The notes beneath the pieces were generated by a model. That model saw nothing but the letters and a program-made list of their open reading frames with translations, ran no database searches and was not told where the DNA came from. This document shows, one piece after another, positions 1 to 6,727 of a stretch of DNA of 42,255 bases (position 1 is the first letter of the stretch; the number at the start of each line of letters is the position of its first letter). This DNA comes from Oscillospiraceae bacterium (GTDB lineage Bacteria; Bacillota; Clostridia; Oscillospirales; Ruminococcaceae): assembly GCA_017847875.1 (NCBI GenBank), contig JAGASN010000007.1:1-42255 (forward strand). The letters run 5' to 3'. Position numbers and translations under genes: made by a program.

Positions 1-322
1 AAAATCCACCTTCCCCTCTGGGAAGGCAATCTTAAATTTAACCGAGCCGCCGTTTTAAATAAAAAACCGTTGTCGCCTCCAAAGGTGGCGACGACAGTCG
101 GGATTAGAAAGTGCAAATTTTCGGCGGTGCATTTTGTCCCCTTATGAAGGGGACAGCAGTTGCGGGAGCAATGCAGGGGTTGGAAAGGCGTTTCTTTGGC
201 GTCTATACCGCCGTTTCTTTGCGCCATCAAAGAAATGGGGGTATATTCATATAAGAATTTTAACGGAACAGTTTTTACAATCCCTCAGTCAGCTTCGCTG
301 ACACCTTCCCCCAAAGGAAGGC
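1..322. repeat. Left arm of a large inverted composite repeat
   Basis: Bases 1 to about 317 match, in inverted orientation and with only scattered differences, bases about 2513 to 2829. The match begins at the first base, so the repeat may extend outside the window. The arm is a chain of self-complementary segments: a GTCGCC/GGCGAC hairpin near 80-106, GTCCCCTT-ATG-AAGGGGAC near 135-153, a hairpin built on the CTTTG/CAAAG words near 192-236, and a double-hairpin unit at 278-322. A truncated unit lies at 1-28. I see no believable gene: the open frame at 160-384 has a counterpart in the right arm that diverges exactly where the repeat ends, so it is a by-product of the repeat. Confidence 0.85.
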
Positions 323-548
323 TAAAGCGGAACGGTCGAGACCGTTCCCTACGGTTTGCGATAGATTTATCAAAACCACCGTAGGGGCACACCTGTGTGT
401 GCGCCCGTTTTTTGGTTGGACAGGGTTTATCCCTCTTCCGTCTTTTTCGGCAAAGCCGAAAAATCCACCTTTCCTCCAAAGGAAGGAAAAAAGAATCCCT
501 CCACCGTCTTCGACGGTCCCCCTCCCTTTAGGCAAGGGAGGCTTATAT
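323..548. repeat. Extra repeat modules on the left side
   Basis: This block holds a perfect hairpin, GGAACGGTC-GA-GACCGTTCC (329-348), a stem GGGCACAC/GTGTGTGCGCCC followed by GTTTTTT (385-413), and two further units (430-487 and 493-544, both reading on the minus strand). The 493-544 unit is the inverted partner of 2452-2501. The segment 323-487 is absent from the corresponding place in the right arm, so it was inserted here or lost there. The stretch 401-487 resembles the reverse complement of the 2803-2890 region. No gene is visible. Confidence 0.75.
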
Positions 549-550
549 AT

Positions 551-586
551 AAAAAATCCCCGGATGGAGAGTTCCGGGGATTTTTT
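551..586. terminator. Bidirectional terminator after the surface protein gene
   Basis: A hairpin TCCCCGG...CCGGGGA is flanked by six A on the left and six T on the right, so it can work as an intrinsic terminator in either direction. It lies about 45 bases beyond the stop codon of the minus-strand surface protein gene and separates that gene from the repeat block. Confidence 0.8.
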
Positions 587-630
587 GTTTGATTAATCAG
601 TTACGATACTATTGACTGTTCGGTCAAAAA

Positions 631-2118
631 TTATTTTTTGAGGGAAACAGCAGCAGCGGTTGCAACGGATACTACTGCGAGAGCAGCAACTACGCCAACA
701 ACGGATTCAGCACCAGTGTTGGGGTTTGCTTCGCCGGATTCGTTAGCAGGAACTTCGAGAGTGAGGGTGTAGTAACCAAGTTTCTGGTTTTCGCCTTCAA
801 CAACGAATTTAACGTTTTCGGTAAGGTCAGCAGTCATGTAGTCAACTTCTTTGCCGCCAACAACTTTGCCGTTTTCGTCAACGATGTAGTAAGGAATGAT
901 GTCGTCTTCTTCAACTTTGATGCCGAAGAGTTCGCGGAGATCGTAGTAGGTGTAAGGAAGTTCTACAACTACTTCGAATTTGCCTTTAACAACCTGGTTG
1001 CCTTTGAAACCGAAGGAAATGGTTTCGAAGTCTTCATTAAGATCTTTAACGCCGTCATCGTCTTTGTCTTCGAAGGTGTAATCGCCCCATGCGAAGAAGT
1101 TGATGCCTTTCTGGCCTTTAGCAACGTCTTTGAGGGTTACAGAGATTTCGATAGGCTCGCCGTTGATTTTCTGGGAAGGAACAACAGCAACAGTAAGGTC
1201 TTCACCTTCGATTGCACGGAATGCAGTGGTGGAAACTACGAGTGCGAAGGGATATTTACGGAGAAGGTCTTCGTCATATTCATTGCCGAAGATGTCATCG
1301 ATGTCTTTGTCATAGCCGATTTCGGAAGTGATGTAGTCGGAATAGCCGCCTGCACCGAGCTGGAGATATGCGCCGTCTGCATTGTTTTCAGCAGCGTATT
1401 TTACTTCTTCATATTCGAAGATGGATACGTCGTTGATAACAGTGAGGGTCTGGCTGTATGCTTTTTTGTTGTAGGTTGCTTCGATTTTGAGGGTGCCTTC
1501 AGTGTAGTGTGCAGAGAAGTTGTTCTCAACGGTAAGTTTTACGATGTTAACGTTCTGTTCGCAAACAACTTTAACCTGGCTGCTGGAAAGTCTGTATTCG
1601 TCTTTGATGAGTTTTGCAATGGTTTTAGCATCATCATAAGATTCGATATTAACAGTGTCGTAAGCATATACAACAGAAACATCAACTTTGCCGTATTTGT
1701 CGAGTTCAACACCTTTAACAGTTTCTTTAAGGACGATGTCCTCAGTTACGTTTTTACCTTTTACGAGGATTTCGTAAGTGGGGTTAAGAGCGCCAACTGC
1801 TACCATGGTTTCGGGATCGTAATCTACGAGTTCAGCAGAGATGTTGCCGTTAGCAGTGAGTTTGATGTCTTTGTAAGCAACTTCGGGATCGATTGCGAAG
1901 TAGGTTACATATTTGTCGGTGAGTTCATCGTCCCAAAGGGGCATGAAAGGTCTGGTGTAGAGAATGTAGCTATCGTCTTTGAGGTCGATAACAACGATCT
2001 CGGTAGGATCTTCATCGGTTGCAGTAACTTTTTCGAGTTCTACAAGAGCTGCAAAAGCAGAAACGCCCATGCTGAGAGCAAGAACAAGAGCAAGAACAAG
2101 AGCAAGTGCTTTTTTCAT
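631..2118 (-). CDS. Secreted surface protein with C-terminal NPNTG-type sorting signal
   Basis: A 495-residue protein with a clear Sec signal peptide (MKK, a Leu/Val/Ala-rich core, SAFA-A near residue 23), a long acidic extracellular part with no family I recognise, and a C-terminus typical of sortase substrates: NPNTG at about 465-469, a hydrophobic stretch, and a final KK. Gene, promoter (2291-2319), AGGAGG site (about 9 bases before ATG) and terminator form an independent unit. Codon choice resembles hup, valS and atpD rather than the neighbouring housekeeping genes, suggesting high expression. The interior is rich in short beta-prone segments (LKIEATYNKK, KFEVVVELPYTYYD) but no S-layer homology or cohesin/dockerin motif was seen. 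A segment DKDDDGVKDLNED near residue 365 resembles a dockerin-like or EF-hand calcium loop. Wall anchoring is inferred; sortase is not in the window. Confidence 0.8.
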   Translation of the reverse strand: MKKALALVLALVLALSMGVSAFAALVELEKVTATDEDPTEIVVIDLKDDSYILYTRPFMPLWDDELTDKYVTYFAIDPEVAYKDIKLTANGNISAELVDYDPETMVAVGALNPTYEILVKGKNVTEDIVLKETVKGVELDKYGKVDVSVVYAYDTVNIESYDDAKTIAKLIKDEYRLSSSQVKVVCEQNVNIVKLTVENNFSAHYTEGTLKIEATYNKKAYSQTLTVINDVSIFEYEEVKYAAENNADGAYLQLGAGGYSDYITSEIGYDKDIDDIFGNEYDEDLLRKYPFALVVSTTAFRAIEGEDLTVAVVPSQKINGEPIEISVTLKDVAKGQKGINFFAWGDYTFEDKDDDGVKDLNEDFETISFGFKGNQVVKGKFEVVVELPYTYYDLRELFGIKVEEDDIIPYYIVDENGKVVGGKEVDYMTADLTENVKFVVEGENQKLGYYTLTLEVPANESGEANPNTGAESVVGVVAALAVVSVATAAAVSLKK

Positions 2119-2290
2119 GTTTAGTTTCCTCCTAATATATTTTTTTGAGCAATTATCAGAAAAGTCCGTCTCTCCAAATCGAACTTATCCAATCGTTAAC
2201 GGTGATAAATGCCCGGTTTATTCAACCTTTGGAGAGGTTTTTTAATGGTTACAAACTTTTTAACCAATTTGTAACATTTATCACGACCAT
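2119..2290 (-). promoter_or_regulatory. Structured mRNA leader of the surface protein gene
   Basis: The transcript from the 2291-2319 promoter would carry about 165 untranslated bases. Two complementary pairs are visible: GTTACAAA/TTTGTAAC (2248-2255 with 2268-2275) and, further downstream, CTCTCCAAA/TTTGGAGAG (2171-2179 with 2228-2236), followed by an A-rich segment and the AGGAGG site. This could stabilise the mRNA or regulate translation. No known riboswitch class was recognised. Confidence 0.5.
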
Positions 2291-2319
2291 AATATACCAC
2301 AGCAAAAACCAATTGTCAA
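2291..2319 (-). promoter_or_regulatory. Sigma-A promoter of the surface protein gene
   Basis: On the minus strand the sequence reads TTGACA (2314-2319), a 17-base spacer, then TATATT (2291-2296). This is a perfect -35 box with a near-consensus -10 box at ideal spacing. Confidence 0.85.
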
Positions 2320-2381
2320 CAGCTTTTTTACAAAAATATTGAAATTTAATTACAAAAGTTACAATTTTGTAACAATTAACA

Positions 2382-2901
2382 GCCTTCCCTCGGGGGAAGG
2401 TGGATTTTTCAGCCGTTTTCGGCTGAAAAAGACGGATGAGGGGCACCAAATAGCCTCCCTTGCCTAAAGGGAGGGGGACCGTCGAAGACGGTGGAGGGAT
2501 TCTTTCCGCTTTCCCTCGGGGGAAGGTGTCAGCGAAGCTGACTGAGGGATTGTAAACCCTGTCCCATTAAAATTCTTATATGAATATACCCCCATTTCTT
2601 TGACGGCGCAAAGAAACGGCGGTATAGCCGCCAAAGAAACGCCTTTCCAACCCCTGCGTTGCTCCCGCAACTGCTGTCCCCTTCATAAGGGGACAAAATG
2701 CACCACCGAAAATTTGTGCTTTCTAATCCCGACCGTCGTCGCCACCTTTGGAGGCGACAACGGTTTTTTGTTTAAAACGGCGGCTCGGTTAAATTTCAGA
2801 TTGCCTTCCCAGAGGGGAAGGTGGATTTTTCGGCTTTGCCGAAAAAGACGGAAGAGGGATAAACCCTGTCCAACCAAAAAACGGGCGGATAATATCCGCC
2901 C
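2382..2901. repeat. Right arm of the composite repeat plus adjoining units
   Basis: Reading on the plus strand, the block contains double-hairpin units at 2382-2444, 2452-2501, 2509-2552 and 2803-2860. Between the last two is the mirror image of the left arm (about 2513-2829). It ends in a GGGCGGAT/ATCCGCCC stem (2882-2901) that acts as a minus-strand terminator. Unit 2382-2444 pairs TTTTTCAGCCG with CGGCTGAAAAA, unit 2509-2552 pairs GTCAGC with GCTGAC, and unit 2803-2860 pairs TTTTTCGGC with GCCGAAAAA. The open frame at 2464-2670 is the counterpart of the one at 160-384 and is judged not to be a gene. Confidence 0.85.
2876..2901 (-). terminator. Terminator after rqcP, formed by a repeat module
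   Basis: On the minus strand GGGCGGAT-ATT-ATCCGCCC is followed by GTTTTTT, a good intrinsic terminator about 45 bases after the rqcP stop codon. The same following sequence (GTTTTTTGGTTGGACAGGG) occurs at 407 behind a stem of different sequence, so the terminator belongs to the repeat family. Confidence 0.75.
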
Positions 2902-2943
2902 TTACAGTTGAAAATATACCGCCGTTTTTTCAAAGGGCGTTCT

Positions 2944-3186
2944 TTATTCCACCACCCGATAGTTCTGGGCGGCGTCTTCTTTTTTGGTGGATTCAACAAT
3001 GGAAACGACCTGAACTTTAAGCGGTCTTTGTCCAAGCTGAATTTCGATAATATCGTCCTCTTTAACTTCATAAGAAGCCCGGGCAACTTTTCCGTTAACA
3101 AGAACTCTTCCCGCGTCGCAAGCTTCGTTTGCAATGGTGCGGCGTTTTATTAATCTTGTAACCTTTAAATATTTATCAAGGCGCAT
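2944..3186 (-). CDS. rqcP: S4-domain RNA-binding protein RqcP
   Basis: An 80-residue protein that is almost entirely an S4 domain: MRLDKYLKVTRLIKRRTIANEACDAGRVLVNG carries the typical LDKYL, RR and GxVxVNG positions. RqcP (YabO in Bacillus) works with RqcH on stalled 50S subunits and helps add C-terminal alanine tails during ribosome quality control. Length and position downstream of mazG and hup match the family, as in the Bacillus yabM-yabN-yabO order. Here a nuclease/repeat cassette and the hup terminator lie between hup and rqcP, so rqcP may need its own promoter or read-through. A plausible ribosome site, AAGGAG, precedes the ATG. The alternative, an Hsp15-type heat-shock protein, fits the cluster less well. 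Confidence 0.88.
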   Translation of the reverse strand: MRLDKYLKVTRLIKRRTIANEACDAGRVLVNGKVARASYEVKEDDIIEIQLGQRPLKVQVVSIVESTKKEDAAQNYRVVE

Positions 3187-3204
3187 AGTTTTATCTCCTT
3201 TTTT

Positions 3205-3249
3205 GCCTTCCCTTGGGGGAAGGTGTCTGCAAAGCAGACGGATGAGGGG
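3205..3249 (+). repeat. Double-hairpin repeat unit left of the DUF559 gene
   Basis: The unit starts with the constant hairpin GCCTTCCC-TTG-GGGGAAGG, continues with GTCTGC-AAA-GCAGAC, and ends with the constant tail GGATGAGGGG. The tail abuts the stop codon (TAG, 3250-3252 on the minus strand) of the DUF559 gene with no spare bases. It is inverted relative to the unit at 3630-3681. Confidence 0.85.
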
Positions 3250-3622
3250 CTATTTTAAACCCATCCGCTTTTTAATGTTTATATCAATATACTTACAAAC
3301 GTTTTCAAAATTATATTTTATATCTTTATTAAGAAACCTTATAACTTCAATTCCAATGCTATTCAGATATTCTGTTCTGACTTTGTCGTGCTCGGAATTT
3401 TCATGCTCAAAATGCTGAGCACCATCAATTTCTATGACAAGATTTGCTTTTTTGCAGTAAAAATCCGCAATATATTCACCTATTACCTTTTGGTGGTTGA
3501 ACTGAACGGGATAATTTTTCAAAAAAATCATACCAAAGATGTTTTTCTTCCGGGGTCATATTTTTTCTCAAATCCTTTGCGAGGGAATTGAGATTTTTAT
3601 CCGTTTCCAAATGTTTTGTCAT
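3250..3622 (-). pseudogene. DUF559 (Vsr-like) endonuclease gene with a one-base frameshift
   Basis: The ATG at 3622 opens a frame reading MTKHLETDKN, then a segment ending RKNMTPEEKHLWYD, the usual N-terminus of DUF559 proteins. The frame is then lost. The remainder (from FLKNYPVQF through GEYIADFYC to the C-terminus MGLK) lies in another frame. Deleting one base from the run of seven A at 3521-3527 joins them into a normal protein of about 124 residues. The catalytic region is intact: IADFYC...LVIEIDGAQH matches the PD-(D/E)XK fold with D and ExD residues. The ribosome site, AGGGGG seven bases before the ATG, is the end of the neighbouring repeat. This may be a true pseudogene, phase variation at the homopolymer, or an assembly error. 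The shorter open frame 3250-3531 could give only a truncated product. Confidence 0.8.
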
Positions 3623-3629
3623 TTTATTT

Positions 3630-3681
3630 CCCCCTCATCCGCCAAAACCTTCGGTTTTGCCACCTTCCCCCGAGGGAAGGC
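3630..3681 (-). repeat. Double-hairpin repeat unit right of the DUF559 gene
   Basis: On the minus strand the unit reads GCCTTCCC-TCG-GGGGAAGG, then the second hairpin CAAAACC-GAA-GGTTTTG, then GGATGAGGGG. It is inverted relative to 3205-3249. Its tail runs into the start of the DUF559 gene and provides a Shine-Dalgarno-like AGGGGG. It sits directly after the hup terminator. Confidence 0.85.
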
Positions 3682-3688
3682 TTTCTTC

Positions 3689-3722
3689 AAAAAATCCCCT
3701 GCCTTTCGGCAGGGGAAGTTTT
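3689..3722 (-). terminator. Terminator of the mazG-hup transcript
   Basis: On the minus strand TCCCCTGCC-GAAA-GGCAGGGGA is followed by TTTTTT, shortly after the hup stop codon. It precedes the DUF559 cassette, so the cassette sits outside the hup transcript. Confidence 0.85.
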
Positions 3723-3737
3723 TAAGCAAAAATCGGA

Positions 3738-4010
3738 TTATTTAACTGCTTCTTTAAGAGCTTTGCCTGCTTTGAAGGAAGGAAGTTTGGAAGCTTCGAT
3801 GGTGATTTCTTCTTTGGTTCTGGGGTTAATGCCTTTTCTGGAAGCGCGGGTTTTTACTTCAAAAGTGCCGAAACCAACAAGCTGAACTGCTTCGCCGTTT
3901 GCGAGAGCTTCGGTGATGGATTCAAGAACTGCGGAAACAGCTTTTTCGCTGTCTTTTTTGGAAGAACCGATTTTGGTTGCTACTGCTGCGATAAGATCAG
4001 ATTTAGTCAT
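3738..4010 (-). CDS. hup: HU-family DNA-binding protein
   Basis: A 90-residue histone-like protein: [25 protein letters not shown] begins the helical dimerisation body, [24 protein letters not shown] is the beta-arm with the signature GFGxFxxxxRxxRxGxNPxT, and it ends in [13 protein letters not shown] bends DNA and compacts the nucleoid. Full family length. A GGAGG site precedes the ATG. It lies 39 bases after mazG with no clear promoter, so co-transcription with mazG is likely, and a strong terminator follows. Codon choice suggests high expression. Confidence 0.97.
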   Translation of the reverse strand: MTKSDLIAAVATKIGSSKKDSEKAVSAVLESITEALANGEAVQLVGFGTFEVKTRASRKGINPRTKEEITIEASKLPSFKAGKALKEAVK

Positions 4011-4049
4011 TTTAAAAATACCTCCGTTTTTTCAACTGTCCTGCGGGTT

Positions 4050-4865
4050 TTAACCGCGTTTTTTAACTGTTTTTTCTTTGGCTTCCTGCCAAAGTGCGGA
4101 AAGTTCTTCGCCACGAATATCGGAAATTTCCTTTTCCCTTTCTGCGGCAATTTCTTCCGCGGCGGCAAAACGCCTTATAAATTTCTCGGAAGATGCGGTA
4201 AGACATTCTTCCGGTTCAAGATCCAAAGTTCTTGCAAGATAAACCGCGGAGAAAAGAATATCTCCGACTTCTTCGCCGCAGCGAAGAGCATTGTTCGAAA
4301 CAATCGCCTCACGCAGCTCCGAAATTTCTTCCTCGAGCTTCCGCAGGGACCAGGCGGTATCGAAACGGTATCCGCCGGATTTTTCCGCACGCTGCTGAAG
4401 CTTCGCGCAACGCATAAGCGCAGGAAGCTGTTTCGGAACAGCGCGAAGAGTTTCGCTTCCGGTTTTTTGTCCTTTGGTCTCTTTTTTAATTTCGTCCCAA
4501 CGGTTCGCAACTTCCCTTGCTTCGCCGATTTTTTCGTCACCGAAAATATGCGGGTGGCGGACTATCAGCTTTTTGCAGATTCCGTCGCAAACGTCGTCAA
4601 AATCAAAATTGCCCTTTTCTTTTTCCATCTGGGTGTGGAACACAACCTGCAAAAGCACATCGCCCAGTTCTTCCCGAAGCATTTCGGGATCATTGCAGTC
4701 GATGGCTTCCACCGCTTCATAGGTTTCCTCTATGAAATTTTTGCGGATGGATTCATGGGTTTGTTCCTTATCCCAAGGGCAGCCGTTTTCGCTTCTTAAA
4801 AGCGACATGATTTTTGTAAGGTCCTCGATTGAATACCTTTCTTTTTTAACAAAATCATTACCCAC
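4050..4865 (-). CDS. mazG: Nucleoside triphosphate pyrophosphohydrolase MazG
   Basis: A 271-residue protein with two tandem MazG domains. The first (about 15-110) has GCPWDKEQTHESI, EETYEAVEAI and EELGDVLLQVVFH, giving the ExxE and ExxD metal-binding motifs. The second (about 165-250) has KLEEEISELREAI and EEVGDILFSAV. MazG hydrolyses NTPs and dNTPs to monophosphates and pyrophosphate and is linked to nucleotide-pool cleaning. It lacks the N-terminal tetrapyrrole-methylase-like domain of Bacillus YabN and so resembles the E. coli form. The start is GTG, chosen because AGGGGG lies about 10 bases upstream. It follows the flippase gene by 19 bases, suggesting one operon through hup. Confidence 0.95.
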   Translation of the reverse strand: MGNDFVKKERYSIEDLTKIMSLLRSENGCPWDKEQTHESIRKNFIEETYEAVEAIDCNDPEMLREELGDVLLQVVFHTQMEKEKGNFDFDDVCDGICKKLIVRHPHIFGDEKIGEAREVANRWDEIKKETKGQKTGSETLRAVPKQLPALMRCAKLQQRAEKSGGYRFDTAWSLRKLEEEISELREAIVSNNALRCGEEVGDILFSAVYLARTLDLEPEECLTASSEKFIRRFAAAEEIAAEREKEISDIRGEELSALWQEAKEKTVKKRG

Positions 4866-4884
4866 GGCGCGGCTACCCCCTATT

Positions 4885-6636
4885 TTATCTCAACAAATGG
4901 ATTTTTTCAAGTACTTTAGCGATTTTTTCGCCTTTTGGAATCATTAAAAAATCTTTTTTTGTAATTCCTTTGGTCAAAAGTATTGCAAAACCGTAAATTA
5001 CAACCGCAACGCCTATTGCGCCAACGGTCGAAAGTCTTTCGGAAAACAGGATGTCAAACACATAGTAAGAAATTTTTGCGCCGATTCCGCAAAGGATTCC
5101 GCAGCCCGCCGGAAGAATGAAAGTTGCGTAAAGGTTTATTCTTATCTGCGCAAAGCGGTTTATCGCTATAATATCTATTATCATTATTATAATATAGCAA
5201 ACAAGCGAACCATAGGGCGCCGCCTGGATATTAAGGCTTGGAATTGCAACAAAAACATAGTTTACCGCAAGTTTGACCGCCGCGCCGATGAGCATAAAGA
5301 TAAGCGGAAGGCGTTCCTTGCCGATTCCCTGGAGAATGCTGTGGCAGGAAGCGCAGGTGCAGACGAAAATTACCGTGATTCCCATAACCTGAAGAAGCGG
5401 CGCGGCAATTTCGACTTCGTTCATTCTCATGGGATAAAGAAGCGAAAGAACCTCTTTGCTCATTACCGAAAGACCGATTCCCGCCGGAACCGCAATAAGA
5501 GTTGTAAGGCGAAGAACCGTATCAATGGAATTTTTGATTCTGTGGCGGTTATGTGAAGTCCATGCCGCCGCGACGTTGGGCAAAGCCGCAGTTCCGAAAG
5601 TCATTGCAATGGTCGGAACAAGGTTAAAAAGCGTTACGGGCATTCCGGAATAAACGCCGTAAAGATAGTTAGGAATTCCTTCAAGCTCAAGTCCTTCCGG
5701 AAGAAGACCTTTATACATTTCCAGAACGGTGAAATGGTCAAGGCGGATCGCATATTCCATTCTGTTCATCAGCGAAACAAGGTCAATAAGGTTCGTGATG
5801 TTCGTGGAAAGGGTTGCAAGGCAAACCGGAACGGAAATTGTAACAAGAGTTTTGAGGAGCTTTTTCTTCGAAGTTGCCTCCGGCGCATCATAAAGTTCCG
5901 GCTGGGTAATTCCGTCGCCTTTAAAATGATAATGCACCATAAGATAAAGCATTCCCACCATTGTGGAAATCATAACACCGGCAATGGCCGCAGCCGCGGC
6001 AACCGGAGCTATTGCGGAAGTTTCGGAAAGTCCTTCCGCCGGAATTCCAAGGTCGATTCCGAGGAATTTTCCGGTTTCGGCATATCCGGAAACACCGAGT
6101 TTTGTAACAAGAACAGTGAGCGCAAGGCCTATTACAACTTTTACAACCGCTTCAACAACCTGGGAAATCGCGGTCGGATACATATTGCGAAGTCCCTGGT
6201 AATAACCGCGGTAAGCGCTTGTTATGCAAAGGAAGAAAACCGCAGGTGAAAGTATTATTACCGGAAGAAAAGCTCCCGGGTTTCCGCAAACGGTTCCCGC
6301 AAGAAATTTGCTTCCGAAAAGCATAATAAGGCTTCCTGCGGTACCTGTTACAAGAAAACAGGTCATCGAAATCTGGAAAATCCTTCTGACGTCGCGGTAT
6401 CTTCCGAGAGTTACACATTCCGAAACCATTCTTGCAACCGCAACGGGAATTCCCGCCGTTGCAATTGTATAAAGCGGGGTGAAAATTGTGTAGGCAGTAT
6501 TATAATAACCAAAACCCTCACCGCCTATTATGTTCATCAGCGGAATTTTATAAACAGCGCCGATAACTTTTACTATAATTGCCGCAAGGCTGAGGATCAG
6601 CGCGCCCTGCAAAAAATTCTGTTTTTTGGAACTCAA
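4885..6636 (-). CDS. MOP-superfamily lipid/polysaccharide flippase (SpoVB/YabM-like)
   Basis: A 583-residue membrane protein with about 14 hydrophobic segments and the N-terminal pattern of polysaccharide-synthesis exporters: FLQGALILSLAAIIVKVIGAVYKIPL followed by GGEGFGYYNTAYTIFTPLYTIATAGIPVAVARMVSE. The family flips undecaprenyl-linked precursors (MurJ, SpoVB, YabM) across the membrane. The position upstream of mazG matches Bacillus yabM, so a peptidoglycan or spore-cortex role is possible but not proven. The start is TTG, supported by AAAGGGG eight bases upstream; no in-frame ATG fits as well. Long Gly/Ala-rich membrane helices and a cytoplasmic loop near 240-260 (DAPEATSKKKLLK) are visible. 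Confidence 0.9.
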   Translation of the reverse strand: MSSKKQNFLQGALILSLAAIIVKVIGAVYKIPLMNIIGGEGFGYYNTAYTIFTPLYTIATAGIPVAVARMVSECVTLGRYRDVRRIFQISMTCFLVTGTAGSLIMLFGSKFLAGTVCGNPGAFLPVIILSPAVFFLCITSAYRGYYQGLRNMYPTAISQVVEAVVKVVIGLALTVLVTKLGVSGYAETGKFLGIDLGIPAEGLSETSAIAPVAAAAAIAGVMISTMVGMLYLMVHYHFKGDGITQPELYDAPEATSKKKLLKTLVTISVPVCLATLSTNITNLIDLVSLMNRMEYAIRLDHFTVLEMYKGLLPEGLELEGIPNYLYGVYSGMPVTLFNLVPTIAMTFGTAALPNVAAAWTSHNRHRIKNSIDTVLRLTTLIAVPAGIGLSVMSKEVLSLLYPMRMNEVEIAAPLLQVMGITVIFVCTCASCHSILQGIGKERLPLIFMLIGAAVKLAVNYVFVAIPSLNIQAAPYGSLVCYIIIMIIDIIAINRFAQIRINLYATFILPAGCGILCGIGAKISYYVFDILFSERLSTVGAIGVAVVIYGFAILLTKGITKKDFLMIPKGEKIAKVLEKIHLLR

Positions 6637-6670
6637 ATGCTGTTCCCCTTTCGCTTAAAAATTCAAAACA

Positions 6671-6698
6671 GTGACCGGAAAGAATTCTTTCCGGTCAC
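6671..6698 (-). terminator. Terminator after the MTA/SAH deaminase gene
   Basis: A perfect 12-base-pair stem, GTGACCGGAAAG/CTTTCCGGTCAC, with an AATT loop, lies about 30 bases after the deaminase stop codon. On the minus strand it is followed by TGTTTTGAATTTTT, a broken U-tract. It overlaps the region just upstream of the flippase gene. Confidence 0.65.
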
Positions 6699-6727
6699 CG
6701 AAAAAAGCGTCGAAAAAGTTTAAAAAA

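Noticed and set aside
160..384. Open frame of 74 codons, with a similar frame at 2464-2670
   Set aside because: Both lie in the inverted repeat arms, share sequence only where the repeats match, and lack a ribosome site. Such frames in palindrome-rich repeats are commonly miscalled as hypothetical proteins.
1507..2124. Plus-strand open frame of 205 codons in the surface protein gene
   Set aside because: An antisense shadow of a highly biased gene; no ribosome site or promoter, and Phe/Val/Asn-rich low-quality composition.
2382..3681. CRISPR array
   Set aside because: The repeats are self-complementary hairpins with irregular spacing and variable stems, not regular direct repeats with unique spacers, and no cas gene is near.
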